A stretch of DNA of 16,269 nt from Bacteroidales bacterium (GCA_004555055.1 SFJN01000037.1:1-16269); one strand, 5' to 3'. Positions 6,612 to 14,707 are shown, counted from the stretch's first letter. The notes: generated by a model not told the origin, from the letters alone. Numbers and translations: made by a program.

Positions 6612-8780
6612 TCAGAATTTCAGGCTAAATCCGCCTGTAACCCAAATACCAGGCTGCGGGATATATGAAAAGTCTGCATAGTGTGTATCAAGCACATTGT
6701 CGGCATCGGCATAGAGAGTGAAGCGTTTCCCTTCCCACGAGAGTCGGGCATCCAGTATGCCGTAACTACGATTGCCGCTTCCTGTGCGGTCGGTCCAACG
6801 ATAGGAAAGGGCCAGTGCCAGACGTCCCGAACGCCAGTCGGCATTGCGGTCTGCGGCATTTGTGCACTGATGGTTCCAGAGGGTGCCGTCGGCAGTCACC
6901 ACCCACTTTTGCCGTACATATTCCATGGCATACTTGCTGGCAAGGATGTCGAGGCTGCGACTGATATCCTCACCGGTCCATGCATATTGCAATGCCACCT
7001 TACGGATAGGGCACGACGTTCCCCACGACTGTTGGGGAAACCACGCTACATTAGCTCTGATGCCGTAGTGCTCCATGGTGTAGTTGCCACTGCGGAAGGT
7101 CCATTCCGTGGAAGGTGCCACGCTACCGTCAGGTGCGGTAAACTCCTCAGCATAGACCACCCAGTCTATCATATCGGTCTTGTAGCTGTAGAAGAGGCCG
7201 GCATCGGCCGACCATGCCCCGCGGACGTATGCGGTCTTCAGACTGATGTCGTGCGTACGTTCGGGATTCAGGTCGCGCGTGCCTTCAATGCCTGTTCCGC
7301 TATAGTAAAGGTCGGTAAAGGTGGGCATACGCATGGCCATATTCCACGAGGCATAAAGTGCCCATCCCCTTCGGCCGTGCCAGGCCGCATCCACTCCAGG
7401 ATAGAATCTCCAATGGGTGTCGAGGGCGGTGTTCATATTGGCCAGCACACCGGCCGACAGCGTCCACTGTCCAACGATGACGTTATGCTCAAGATGTGCC
7501 GACAGATTGGTGCGTCCGGCCGAAAACTTATAGAACCGCCTGACATTGGACGTTTCGGGGTCCGTACCTCCGGTGTGGTCGGAGATTCCGCCCACGGGCT
7601 CCCATGCGCTTTCCTCAAGGGGTTCGCCGAGCTTGGTCGAGAGAATGCCTTCGTGCCGTATCTCGGCTCCGAATGCCGTGCGGCCAGCCTTCCATTCCAC
7701 CCAGTTGTCCAGTCCGAGGGCATAGGTGTCGACACGGTGGAAATTCTCGCCTCCGGGCTTGCCCCTGTGCCATTGGTAATGGTCGTACCAACGGTTCCAG
7801 CTCACGGAAGGTGTCATGTGCAGGCGTCCGGCCACGGCATTCATCCGCACGGCGCCCATCCACCGTTCGTTACATTCCCACTGGTCAGTGCTTGCACTGC
7901 CGTAAAATGTATTCGCTTCGTAAGGTTTATAGGAATATCCCAACTGTGCATCAACACTTGCGCCGTTGCGTGTGGTCATCGTTCCCTGCCAGAAAGCTCT
8001 GGCAGCCTGAAAGGCGCTGTTGGGTGTAGCGCCGTCGCTGCGTGTATATCCTCCGCTGAGGTGTCCGGTGGCTCTGCCTCCGGATGCCGATATCCGCAGC
8101 CCTGCATCAGCATAGCCATACATACCGCCGGCGGCGGCAATGGTGGTTCCACGGCGCTCGTTGCGGGTGACGATGTTCACCACTCCGGTGAAAGCTGTCG
8201 CACCTGCACTGCGGGCCGCTGCACCCTCGAGCACTTCGATGCGCTCGATGTCGATAGCCGACAGGGGGAAGTCGGCAGAAAGATGTCCAGTATGGGGCGA
8301 AGTGATGTTGACACCGTTGAGCATGACGGTCACCTGGTCGAAGGTGCCTCCACCCACACCGATGTCGGTCTGCACGCCATGCGGTCCGCGTTGCCGCACA
8401 TCCACTGCAGCCGAAAGTTTTACGATGTCACCGACGGTCTGTGCTCCCGCCGCGGCAATGTCGGAACGGGTGATGACCGTCACACGGCGTGCAGCCAAAG
8501 CTGCCGGCATGGGGGCATGTTGCGTCAGTGCCACGGCCTCGCCCAATGCCAGGGTCTCATCGTCCAAGGTTATGCTGTCTGCCTGTGCACCGGGGCTCTC
8601 GGCAAGAGCGGCACTGCGCTCCGACGAGGCATGGGCGGCAGCGGCCACCGACAGGGTGGCTACCGACAGCACGCCGACCTTCACATCCTGTCCCAACGCG
8701 GCAAAAAGCGACCAGCGCTTGCCAGCAAAATGGCGGAAGACGAACGACGGACGTCCCTTTCCTGTGTGTTTGTTTTGCAT
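6612..8780 (-). CDS. TonB-dependent outer-membrane receptor, BtuB-like
   Basis: A 722-residue outer-membrane receptor that should import a large ligand using TonB energy. I start at the ATG at 8780, not an upstream in-frame ATG at 8813, since the upstream residues look untranslated. The N-terminus is a long leader (1-50): a basic part, then RWSLFAALGQDVKVGVLSVATL (from residue 22), then an Ala-rich end. I recall this kind of leader from Bacteroidetes cobalamin-type receptors. The plug domain covers about 97-207, with VTVITRSDI, VMLNGVNI and RIEVLEGAAAR. The beta-barrel follows and ends in Phe (GGFSLKF), as usual for outer-membrane proteins. There is no N-terminal carboxypeptidase-like domain, so it is not SusC-like. 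Cobalamin is the best guess; siderophore or other substrates are possible. No cobalamin riboswitch is seen upstream. Confidence 0.88.
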   Translation of the reverse strand: MQNKHTGKGRPSFVFRHFAGKRWSLFAALGQDVKVGVLSVATLSVAAAAHASSERSAALAESPGAQADSITLDDETLALGEAVALTQHAPMPAALAARRVTVITRSDIAAAGAQTVGDIVKLSAAVDVRQRGPHGVQTDIGVGGGTFDQVTVMLNGVNITSPHTGHLSADFPLSAIDIERIEVLEGAAARSAGATAFTGVVNIVTRNERRGTTIAAAGGMYGYADAGLRISASGGRATGHLSGGYTRSDGATPNSAFQAARAFWQGTMTTRNGASVDAQLGYSYKPYEANTFYGSASTDQWECNERWMGAVRMNAVAGRLHMTPSVSWNRWYDHYQWHRGKPGGENFHRVDTYALGLDNWVEWKAGRTAFGAEIRHEGILSTKLGEPLEESAWEPVGGISDHTGGTDPETSNVRRFYKFSAGRTNLSAHLEHNVIVGQWTLSAGVLANMNTALDTHWRFYPGVDAAWHGRRGWALYASWNMAMRMPTFTDLYYSGTGIEGTRDLNPERTHDISLKTAYVRGAWSADAGLFYSYKTDMIDWVVYAEEFTAPDGSVAPSTEWTFRSGNYTMEHYGIRANVAWFPQQSWGTSCPIRKVALQYAWTGEDISRSLDILASKYAMEYVRQKWVVTADGTLWNHQCTNAADRNADWRSGRLALALSYRWTDRTGSGNRSYGILDARLSWEGKRFTLYADADNVLDTHYADFSYIPQPGIWVTGGFSLKF

Positions 8781-8869
8781 AAAAAATAAATAGGTAAATA
8801 ATAGACGGCCCATACACTCTATGAGCCTGATTTGTAGTTTGAAGGATAGAATTCACACCCTTCGGGGCG

Positions 8870-8877
8870 CAAAGATA
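8870..8877 (-). promoter_or_regulatory. -7 element for the TonB receptor gene
   Basis: CAAAGATA reads TATCTTTG on the minus strand, matching TAnnTTTG. It lies 90 bp upstream of the chosen receptor start. No good -33 is present at the proper distance. Confidence 0.5.
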
Positions 8878-8920
8878 CAGATTTCTTCCATATCATCCGT
8901 ACGAAACACAAAAAAATGCC

Positions 8921-8928
8921 TACCTTTG
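8921..8928 (+). promoter_or_regulatory. -7 element for the CNNM/CBS gene
   Basis: TACCTTTG matches TAnnTTTG on the plus strand, about 86 bp upstream of the ATG at 9014. The -33 region is poor. With the minus-strand element at 8870-8877 it makes this a divergent promoter region. Confidence 0.5.
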
Positions 8929-9013
8929 CTTGAAAGAGTGTGCCTTTACGGCAAGGTCACCCGACACTCACTTCCCCCACCCCCTCCGAAAAAAATTTTT
9001 CCAAACACCATAC

Positions 9014-10066
9014 ATGGGTTTACTTATCGTTTATATCATTCTCTGCCTTTCCATCTCGTGCATGTGCAGCGTGCTTGAAGCGGTGCTACTGAGCACCACT
9101 GTCTCCTTTGCCGCACAGAAGGAAGAGGAAGGACATCGTATTGCCGGCGTACTGAAAAAATACAAGGCCGACATCGACCGCCCCATTGCCGCCATCCTTT
9201 CGCTCAACACCGTTGCCAACACCATGGGTGCAGCGGCAGTAGGCGCACAGGCTGCGCAGGTTTTCGGCAGCCACATCGTCGGTTACGTCTCGGCCGCACT
9301 CACCATCGGCATCCTTGTCTTCTCCGAGATTATCCCCAAGACCATCGGTTCCACTTATTGGCGCAACCTTGCGCTCGGCGCTACGCGCATCATCCGCGTG
9401 CTCATCGTCATCACCTTCCCCATGGTCTGGATTTCCGAACGCATCACCTCGCTCATCGGCCACGACAAGGCCCCTCTTGCAGTCAGCCGCGAAGAAGTGA
9501 GTGCCATGGTCAATGTAGGCGTTGAGGAGGGGGTGTTCGAAGCCAAGGAAAGGAAGATTATCCAATCGTTCCTCAAACTCGACGAACTCCATGCCGAGGA
9601 TATCATGACGCCTTCCACCGTAGTGGCATCGGCCATAGAAACCATGACGCTCCGCGAATTCTACGAGGCTGACGACGAGGAATTCCATTCCTACAGTCGC
9701 ATTCCCGTCTACGATGCCGAGGAGGAATACATCAAGGGCTACGTCCTGCGGGCTGAAGTGCTCGACAATCTTTCCGACGACAAGTTCAAGCTCCGTCTTG
9801 CAGACCTCATACGTCCCATCCTCACCTTCCAGGAATCGGAGAGTGTGAGCAACATATGGGAAAAGATGCTTCAGAAGAAAGAGCACATTTCCGTCATCGT
9901 CGATGAGTACGGCTCCATGCGAGGCATCGTCACCATGGAAGATGTCATCGAAACCATGCTCGGCGTGGAAATCGTCGACGAGAGCGACGAGGCCGTGAAT
10001 ATGCAGGATATGGCACGTGAAAAGTGGGAGCAGCAGCAACGTCACCAGGAGGGTTTTAATGCCTGA
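9014..10066 (+). CDS. CNNM/CBS-domain membrane protein (CorB/HlyC-like)
   Basis: A 350-residue inner-membrane protein of the CNNM (DUF21) family, which is linked to divalent cation (Mg2+/Co2+) transport. The membrane domain covers about 1-150, with hydrophobic segments at about 2-30, 57-83, 86-104 and 123-146, and the family motif SEIIPKTIG (104-112). A CBS pair follows at about 190-320: DIMTP (196-200), SRIPVYD (228-234), and VDEYGSMRGIVTMEDVIETMLG (296-317). The protein ends soon after, so the C-terminal CorC_HlyC domain found in longer relatives such as GldE is missing. I choose the ATG at 9014 because it gives a membrane-inserted N-terminus, although the frame is open back to 8930. It lies between two unrelated units and is probably transcribed alone. 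Confidence 0.9.
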   Translation: MGLLIVYIILCLSISCMCSVLEAVLLSTTVSFAAQKEEEGHRIAGVLKKYKADIDRPIAAILSLNTVANTMGAAAVGAQAAQVFGSHIVGYVSAALTIGILVFSEIIPKTIGSTYWRNLALGATRIIRVLIVITFPMVWISERITSLIGHDKAPLAVSREEVSAMVNVGVEEGVFEAKERKIIQSFLKLDELHAEDIMTPSTVVASAIETMTLREFYEADDEEFHSYSRIPVYDAEEEYIKGYVLRAEVLDNLSDDKFKLRLADLIRPILTFQESESVSNIWEKMLQKKEHISVIVDEYGSMRGIVTMEDVIETMLGVEIVDESDEAVNMQDMAREKWEQQQRHQEGFNA

Positions 10067-10164
10067 TGCCCATGACACACCCGCAGCATGCATCACAGAC
10101 ATATTATAAATATTCATAAAATCCTCAACTCAAACCCGTTGAGAGTCACAAAAAAAGTTATTTT

Positions 10165-10193
10165 CGCCAAACTTGTAGTCTACAGGTTTGGCG
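10165..10193. promoter_or_regulatory. 29-bp near-perfect palindrome at the DUF4369 promoter
   Basis: Arms CGCCAAAC (10165-10172) and GTTTGGCG (10186-10193) are perfect. Inside, after a T/G pair, TGTAG (10174-10178) mirrors CTACA (10180-10184) around one T. Thirteen of fourteen base pairs match. It contains the -33 TTTG of the promoter below. A T-rich run (10194-10200) follows, so it could also end transcripts of the CNNM gene. With no loop, a DNA-level operator is at least as likely as a hairpin. Confidence 0.65.
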
Positions 10194-10219
10194 TATTTCT
10201 TTGACTATTTGTATATTTG
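10187..10219 (+). promoter_or_regulatory. promoter of the DUF4369 lipoprotein gene
   Basis: TTTG at 10187-10190 (-33) and TATATTTG at 10212-10219 (-7) are separated by 21 bp, a good fit to the Bacteroidetes promoter consensus. The start codon at 10252 is 33 bp past the -7 element. Confidence 0.7.
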
Positions 10220-10251
10220 CATCCGATTCAACGCAGGCAATCACTTCCTCT

Positions 10252-11052
10252 ATGCGATATTTCTACTTTGTCATATTCAGTATTGTAGGCATCATCTCGT
10301 GCAGTTCGTGCAGTTCGGAGTATAAAATAGACGGTTCGTCGACCGTTCAAGGCTTCAACGGGCAGAAACTTTATCTGCGACTGACCACCGATGGGGTCAC
10401 ACGCGACATCTGCCTCGACTCGTGCGAGATTGTCCATGGCACCTTCAATTTCAGCGGTGCAGTGGACAGTGTGGCTATGGCCGAACTCTACATGGGGTCA
10501 TACCCCATGATGCCTGTGGTACTCGAAAACGGCGACCTCTTCGTACAGATGGACAATATGTTGCAAACCGTGAGCGGAGGCCCGCTGAACAACCTGCTCA
10601 ACGACTTTCTCACCAAGCACATGAAACTGGAAAACGACCTTTGGGACCTTGACCGAAGGGCAAGATACATGATTTACGAAGGCAAGAGCGTCGAAGACAT
10701 CATCCTTACGCTCGACCCCATACGTCGCGACGTGGTGCGGAAAATGCAGAATCTGGAGGTGCACTTCGTCAAACAGAACTACGACAATCCACTCGGCCCC
10801 GGCTATTTCATACGCATGTGCAACAGCGAAATCCATGACACAGCCGAAGAGGTGATTCATGACATACTCCGCGATGCCACACCGAAATTCCTTGCACATC
10901 CCTTCGTACAGCACTATATGGCAGCACGCGGCATCACTGTCGACCCGCCCATAGGACGCAATCGCCGCACAGCATCAATCCCCAAACAACGGACCGCCAC
11001 CGATTCCACACGCCGCTCACGCCGCAAGGTTCAGCAGGAAGTATGGGAATGA
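10252..11052 (+). CDS. DUF4369 domain lipoprotein
   Basis: A 266-residue predicted lipoprotein. The ATG at 10252 gives a signal peptide with a lipobox ending at Cys17 (GIISC). A longer reading from a TTG at 10201 would run through the -7 element and is rejected. The N-terminal half (about 20-130) resembles the DUF4369 beta domain that often precedes a TlpA/AhpC-like thioredoxin fold in Bacteroidetes: GSSTVQGFNGQKLYLRL and PVVLENGDLFVQ fit this. The thioredoxin part is absent; the second half is helical and charged, and the tail (about 235-266) is Arg/Ser-rich. No catalytic Cys pair is seen outside the lipobox region. It has its own promoter and terminator. The function is unknown. Confidence 0.8.
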   Translation: MRYFYFVIFSIVGIISCSSCSSEYKIDGSSTVQGFNGQKLYLRLTTDGVTRDICLDSCEIVHGTFNFSGAVDSVAMAELYMGSYPMMPVVLENGDLFVQMDNMLQTVSGGPLNNLLNDFLTKHMKLENDLWDLDRRARYMIYEGKSVEDIILTLDPIRRDVVRKMQNLEVHFVKQNYDNPLGPGYFIRMCNSEIHDTAEEVIHDILRDATPKFLAHPFVQHYMAARGITVDPPIGRNRRTASIPKQRTATDSTRRSRRKVQQEVWE

Positions 11053-11102
11053 CGCTGCCCCCACCCTCTAAAAGGAATTTGACATCTTCTGAAAAACCTT
11101 TG

Positions 11103-11144
11103 AAAATCCCCACCGAAGCCCTAACTCTTCGATGGGGATTTTTT
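11103..11144 (+). terminator. rho-independent terminator of the DUF4369 gene
   Basis: AAAATCCCCA (11103-11112) pairs with TGGGGATTTT (11133-11142). After one mismatch CGAAG pairs with CTTCG (11114-11118, 11127-11131). The loop has 8 bases and the stem runs into a T-run (11139-11144). The A-rich left side would let it work in both directions. Confidence 0.92.
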
Positions 11145-11211
11145 ACGGACAAAAGAGAAACAGTGCCGATGCCTGTCTCGGATTGCACCCTAAGAACATG
11201 TCAGAAAGCAC

Positions 11212-11262
11212 AAAAACAGTGACTGTCAACCACCCGAAAAAAAGGGGGGGGGACAGTCACTG
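11212..11262 (-). terminator. rho-independent terminator of the porin-feoAB operon
   Basis: CAGTGACTGTC (11217-11227) and GACAGTCACTG (11252-11262) are a perfect 11-bp stem. On the minus strand TTTTT follows (plus-strand A5 at 11212-11216). The 24-base loop contains a run of G next to a run of A and can fold further. It lies 92 bp after the feoAB stop codon. Confidence 0.85.
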
Positions 11263-11354
11263 CCGTTCTTATTATGGCTAATAATAATTTCAGTAAGGGA
11301 ACATCGTTTTTGAGAGGGCAGGAATCCTTATAAATGGGACCTACAAGAGACCTT

Positions 11355-13568
11355 TCACGCCTGCAGTTGCACCACCCATGCCATCAGATAGGCAACAAGC
11401 GTGGTATACACTGCCGCAAAGTACGCCACCCGCCGACGTCCGCTTTCAGCGCCTATGGCTACCACTGTGGCGATGCAGGGGAAATAGAACAGGGCAAAGA
11501 CCATATAGGCAAGTGCCGTTGCAGGGGTGTAGGTCCGGGAGAGTGTCTGGGCAAGACGTGTGCCGGAAGCCTCGTCAGCACTACCGGCATCGGCATCTTC
11601 TTCCGGACAGTCGTAGAGGATGCCCATGGTGCTTACCATCAGTTCCTTTGCACCGGTGCCGGCAAGAATGCCGACATCCATGCGCCAGTCGAAGCCAAGA
11701 GGAGCAAACACCGGTTCCATGGCATGGCCGATGCTGCCGAGCCACGATTGTTCCTGCTGTTGGGCAGGCGTAAGATCCTCGCCTCCACGGGGGAAATACC
11801 CGAGTGTCCATATCACGATACTGGCAACAAGGATGACACTACCCATCTTGCGGAGATACTGGCGTCCCTTCTCCCAGGTATGACGCACGACACTCGAGGG
11901 CTGCGGTACACGGTATGGCGGCACTTCCATCACAAAGTTTTCGGTACGGCTGCGCTGATATACCCGCCCCATCACCCACGAAAGGAACAATGCTACGGCA
12001 ATACCGCCGAAATAGAGCAACGTCATCACCCACACGGCATGTTCAGGGAAGAAGGCTCCGCAGAAGACCACATAGACAGGAAGGCGGGCGGAACATGACA
12101 TAAACGGGACGGCGAGCATCGTTATCAGCCGTGTCTTGCGGTTCGATATCGTGCGTGTGGCCATCACGGCCGGCACATTGCACCCGAAACCCATAAGCAT
12201 CGGGATGAACGACTTGCCATGGAGCCCCAACCGTTCGAACAGCGGGTCGGCAAGCATGGCGGCACGGGCCAGATAACCCGAATCCTCGAGCAGGGAAATG
12301 CAGAGATACAGTATCAGGATGTTCGGAAGAAACACTATCACGCTTCCGACTCCTCCTATCACTCCGTCGACTACCATGTCGCGGAACATGCCCTCGGGCA
12401 GATACGTTGCAAGGCTCTCGCCCAGCCACGTCACCCCATTTTCTATCCATTCCATCGGGTAGCCGCCAAGCTGGAAGGTGAGCCAGAACACGGCAACCAT
12501 TACCATGGCAAAAAGCACATAGGCCAGCGGTCCCCGAGCTGTCAGACGATTAATGATGGAGGTCCGGAGATTCATCTCCCTTGGCTGAAGCGTATAGATG
12601 CCTTCCAGTACGTCCTTCACCGCACGATGGCGCGATTCCACACCAGCGCCTACCTGCAGACGCCCTGCAATGTGGGCGGAAGCGTCGGTATCGATGAGCG
12701 ATAGGGCTTTGCGGATGGCATCTGCAACACCTTCGCCGTTGCGGGCAACGGTCTGCACACAGGGCACTCCGAGGCGCTCCTGCAGGACTGCAACATCTAA
12801 TGAACTGCCGCTTTGGCGGAATTCATCATACATATTCAGTACGCATACCACCGGCTTCGGCATACGGAGCAACTGCATGGTTAGCAGAAGGTTGCGTTCC
12901 AGATTGCCCACATCGATGACATTGACGATGACGTCCACATGCCCCTTTACCAGTTCGTGCATCACAAACGCCTCGTCCGGACTGGAGGCATGCAGTGAAT
13001 AGGTGCCAGGAAGATCGACCACCGTCACATTCTTTCCATCCATGGTCAGATGTCCCACGGTGCTCGTCACGGTAACACCGGCGTAGTTTCCGGTCCGTTC
13101 GTGGCCGCCGGATGCCGCATTGAAGAAGGCGGTCTTTCCGCAGTTCGGATTGCCCACAATGGCGAGCGTCTTTCCATCTTCGGCCATCTGGCGGTCGGAT
13201 TTTTTGCTTCTGCGCGAGCAGGATGGGCAGGTGGCATCGGCACAATGGCAGCAGGCCGTGTGGCAGTTCTCCAGTTCGGGAAGGTCGGCAGAGGGAATTG
13301 CATCCTGCTTTTCTTCACATTCATCTGCTGCACACACCGTTTTTTCTGTTGAAACGACCACGTAGCGTGCTTCGCTTCTCCGCAAAGCCACCTCGCGGCC
13401 CATGACACGATAGACCACCGGTGAGCCTAAAGGCGAGGCATAGAGACGTTCCACCGACTCGCCTTTCAGGAATCCAAGGTCATTCAGCCGTATCTTCTGT
13501 ATATTGGGGGCATCGACAGACACTACATATGCCTTGCACCCGTCTTTGAGTGCAGAAAGTCTTTCCAT
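11355..13568 (-). CDS. feoAB: ferrous iron transport protein, FeoA-FeoB fusion
   Basis: A 737-residue Fe(II) transporter of the inner membrane. FeoA (SH3-like) covers about 1-75. A linker (76-133) holds eight cysteines: C79, C84, C102, C106, C107, C109, C114 and C117, plus H103 and H108. The G domain starts near 134: G1 GNPNCGKT (139-146), G3 DLPG (185-188), G4 NMYD (245-248), G5 VARNG (274-278). The membrane part has two gate regions with the conserved cysteine motif GFGCNVPAVMATRT (460-472) and GTGAKELMVSTMGILY (637-652). The fusion is usual in Bacteroidetes; the dense cysteine cluster stands out. It lies 24 bp after the porin gene on the same strand and should be co-transcribed with it. 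All GTPase motifs are intact. Confidence 0.96.
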   Translation of the reverse strand: MERLSALKDGCKAYVVSVDAPNIQKIRLNDLGFLKGESVERLYASPLGSPVVYRVMGREVALRRSEARYVVVSTEKTVCAADECEEKQDAIPSADLPELENCHTACCHCADATCPSCSRRSKKSDRQMAEDGKTLAIVGNPNCGKTAFFNAASGGHERTGNYAGVTVTSTVGHLTMDGKNVTVVDLPGTYSLHASSPDEAFVMHELVKGHVDVIVNVIDVGNLERNLLLTMQLLRMPKPVVCVLNMYDEFRQSGSSLDVAVLQERLGVPCVQTVARNGEGVADAIRKALSLIDTDASAHIAGRLQVGAGVESRHRAVKDVLEGIYTLQPREMNLRTSIINRLTARGPLAYVLFAMVMVAVFWLTFQLGGYPMEWIENGVTWLGESLATYLPEGMFRDMVVDGVIGGVGSVIVFLPNILILYLCISLLEDSGYLARAAMLADPLFERLGLHGKSFIPMLMGFGCNVPAVMATRTISNRKTRLITMLAVPFMSCSARLPVYVVFCGAFFPEHAVWVMTLLYFGGIAVALFLSWVMGRVYQRSRTENFVMEVPPYRVPQPSSVVRHTWEKGRQYLRKMGSVILVASIVIWTLGYFPRGGEDLTPAQQQEQSWLGSIGHAMEPVFAPLGFDWRMDVGILAGTGAKELMVSTMGILYDCPEEDADAGSADEASGTRLAQTLSRTYTPATALAYMVFALFYFPCIATVVAIGAESGRRRVAYFAAVYTTLVAYLMAWVVQLQA

Positions 13569-13592
13569 TCTTTTTTTGTTTTAAGGGGTGTT

Positions 13593-14627
13593 CTACAAAC
13601 TGATTCCCAGACGCAGCATACCGACGCAATGGGCATGGCCGTCGGTGGCAAGCACATGGAGCACGGGCTGAAGCGAGATGGATCCGGTGCATTGTATATT
13701 GCAAGTGAACTCTGTGGCCCATTCATCTTGACCGTCAATCCGAACATAGTCTGAAAAGACACCGATATCTGCCCTGGGGAAAGTGTATTTGCCACCGATG
13801 CCACAGAAATGTCTGCATGAATTGTCATCGCAAAATGCATGGGAGTATGCCGCCAGAAGGTGAAGTCTTTCCCCAACAGCCTGTTCGGCATAGGCCCACA
13901 GGATGGGTCGCACGTGATGGTCGTCCGTACCGGTGTGACCACCGTAGTGGAGACTTCCACCGAGGAAATATCCGCTGCCGCCATGCCGGTATTCGGCCTG
14001 CGACATCAGGAAGAGCCCGTCCTCCTTGGGAGAAAATCGGAAGATATGGTCTTTTCCTCCGAACTTCGTGTGCCCCGTACCGTTGTAGAACGAAGCCTGC
14101 AGGGCAAAGTGTTCCTTCTCGAAAGCGTAATGCAGTCCCAAAGCAGATGCTGGGTAGGCGGGAATATCGTGGTTGGCCGTGATGGTGGGGAATCCTCCGC
14201 AGGTGCTTGCCGTAAAGAGCGAAAGCACATCGCTGCAGAAGTAGTCTTCGTCAACGCGCCGGATGCCGGCAAAGAGCGAATGTCGGTCGCTGACCTGCCA
14301 CGAAAGTCCTGCCACAGCAAGGGCGAACGGCAGATTCTCCGCATCGATATTGGAATAGCCCTGCAGGTTTTCCACCAAGGGTTCCTCGTCGGTAGTGGCC
14401 ACGCTTACGGATGACAGATTGAGGCTTACCGACCTGGACAGCGGTATCTCCGCACCGAGCTGGAGAAGGTTGACAAACTTGGCATGTTTGAAATCGCTCT
14501 GCACTTCGCCCGTATACTCCACACTGAACGAAGGGTGGTGTGACAGGCTGTCAGACACGCTGGCCATGCTCTGACCTACGTATGCGAACAGGGCTACAAT
14601 TAGGGAAATAGAAACTTCTGTTTTCAT
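13593..14627 (-). CDS. OprB-like outer-membrane porin upstream of feoAB
   Basis: A 344-residue predicted outer-membrane beta-barrel. A signal peptide covers about 1-22 (MKTEVSISLIVALFAYVGQSMAS). Alternating hydrophobic strands run through the protein. FAGIRRVDEDYF (119-130), STCGGFPTI (141-149), YPASALGLHY (158-167) and SFYNGTGHTKFGG (179-191) resemble the carbohydrate-selective porin OprB family. The C-terminus ends LRLGISL, without terminal Phe. Seven to eight cysteines (131, 143, 266, 271, 275, 309, 313, 334) and several His-rich loops (HYGGHTGTDDHH, 227-238) are unusual for a porin and could bind metal or form disulfides. It is the first gene of the operon and shares a control region with the hemerythrin regulator. 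A role in letting ferrous iron cross the outer membrane is inferred from context only. Confidence 0.75.
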   Translation of the reverse strand: MKTEVSISLIVALFAYVGQSMASVSDSLSHHPSFSVEYTGEVQSDFKHAKFVNLLQLGAEIPLSRSVSLNLSSVSVATTDEEPLVENLQGYSNIDAENLPFALAVAGLSWQVSDRHSLFAGIRRVDEDYFCSDVLSLFTASTCGGFPTITANHDIPAYPASALGLHYAFEKEHFALQASFYNGTGHTKFGGKDHIFRFSPKEDGLFLMSQAEYRHGGSGYFLGGSLHYGGHTGTDDHHVRPILWAYAEQAVGERLHLLAAYSHAFCDDNSCRHFCGIGGKYTFPRADIGVFSDYVRIDGQDEWATEFTCNIQCTGSISLQPVLHVLATDGHAHCVGMLRLGISL

Positions 14628-14647
14628 TTTTCTGTGACTTTTTTCAT
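14624..14647 (-). CDS. possible 7-residue leader peptide overlapping the porin start
   Basis: The ATG at 14647 opens a frame reading MKKVTEK and stops with a TGA at 14626-14624, which overlaps the porin start codon as ATGA. Such an arrangement can couple translation. It may equally be chance in an A-rich leader. Confidence 0.2.
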   Translation of the reverse strand: MKKVTEK

Positions 14648-14707
14648 TTCTTATTTTAGAGGAGGGGGGACGGAGTCTTTCTCAATCCACTATAATAATT
14701 TCGGCTG

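Larger units (their letters stand above)
11053..11354. other. convergent intergenic region with two terminators
   Basis: These 302 bp between two converging genes hold the DUF4369 terminator (11103-11144) and the feoAB terminator (11212-11262). The rest shows no gene and no other motif that I can support. Confidence 0.7.

Noticed and set aside
6681..8789. 702-codon open frame on the plus strand opposite the TonB receptor
   Set aside because: Antisense of a clear receptor gene; rich in Cys, His and Gly as expected from a reversed reading of this GC-rich gene; no domain seen.
8781..9013. cobalamin riboswitch upstream of the BtuB-like receptor
   Set aside because: The predicted leader is only about 80-90 bases, and no B12-box-like sequence was found on the minus strand.
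8930..9013. N-terminal extension of the CNNM protein from the ATG at 8930
   Set aside because: The extra 28 residues are polar and Pro/Lys-rich, would precede a membrane segment, and begin at or before the predicted transcription start.
10014..10023. parS-like sequence (CACGTGAAAA)
   Set aside because: Only the right half fits the parS consensus; the left half does not, and it lies in the CNNM coding sequence.
9086..10117. 343-codon open frame on the minus strand opposite the CNNM gene
   Set aside because: Mirror of a gene with clear CNNM and CBS motifs; its Asp/His-rich composition is typical of an antisense reading.
13911..13916. CACGTG core as a parS centre
   Set aside because: The flanking bases do not match GTTN and NAAC, and it is inside the porin gene.
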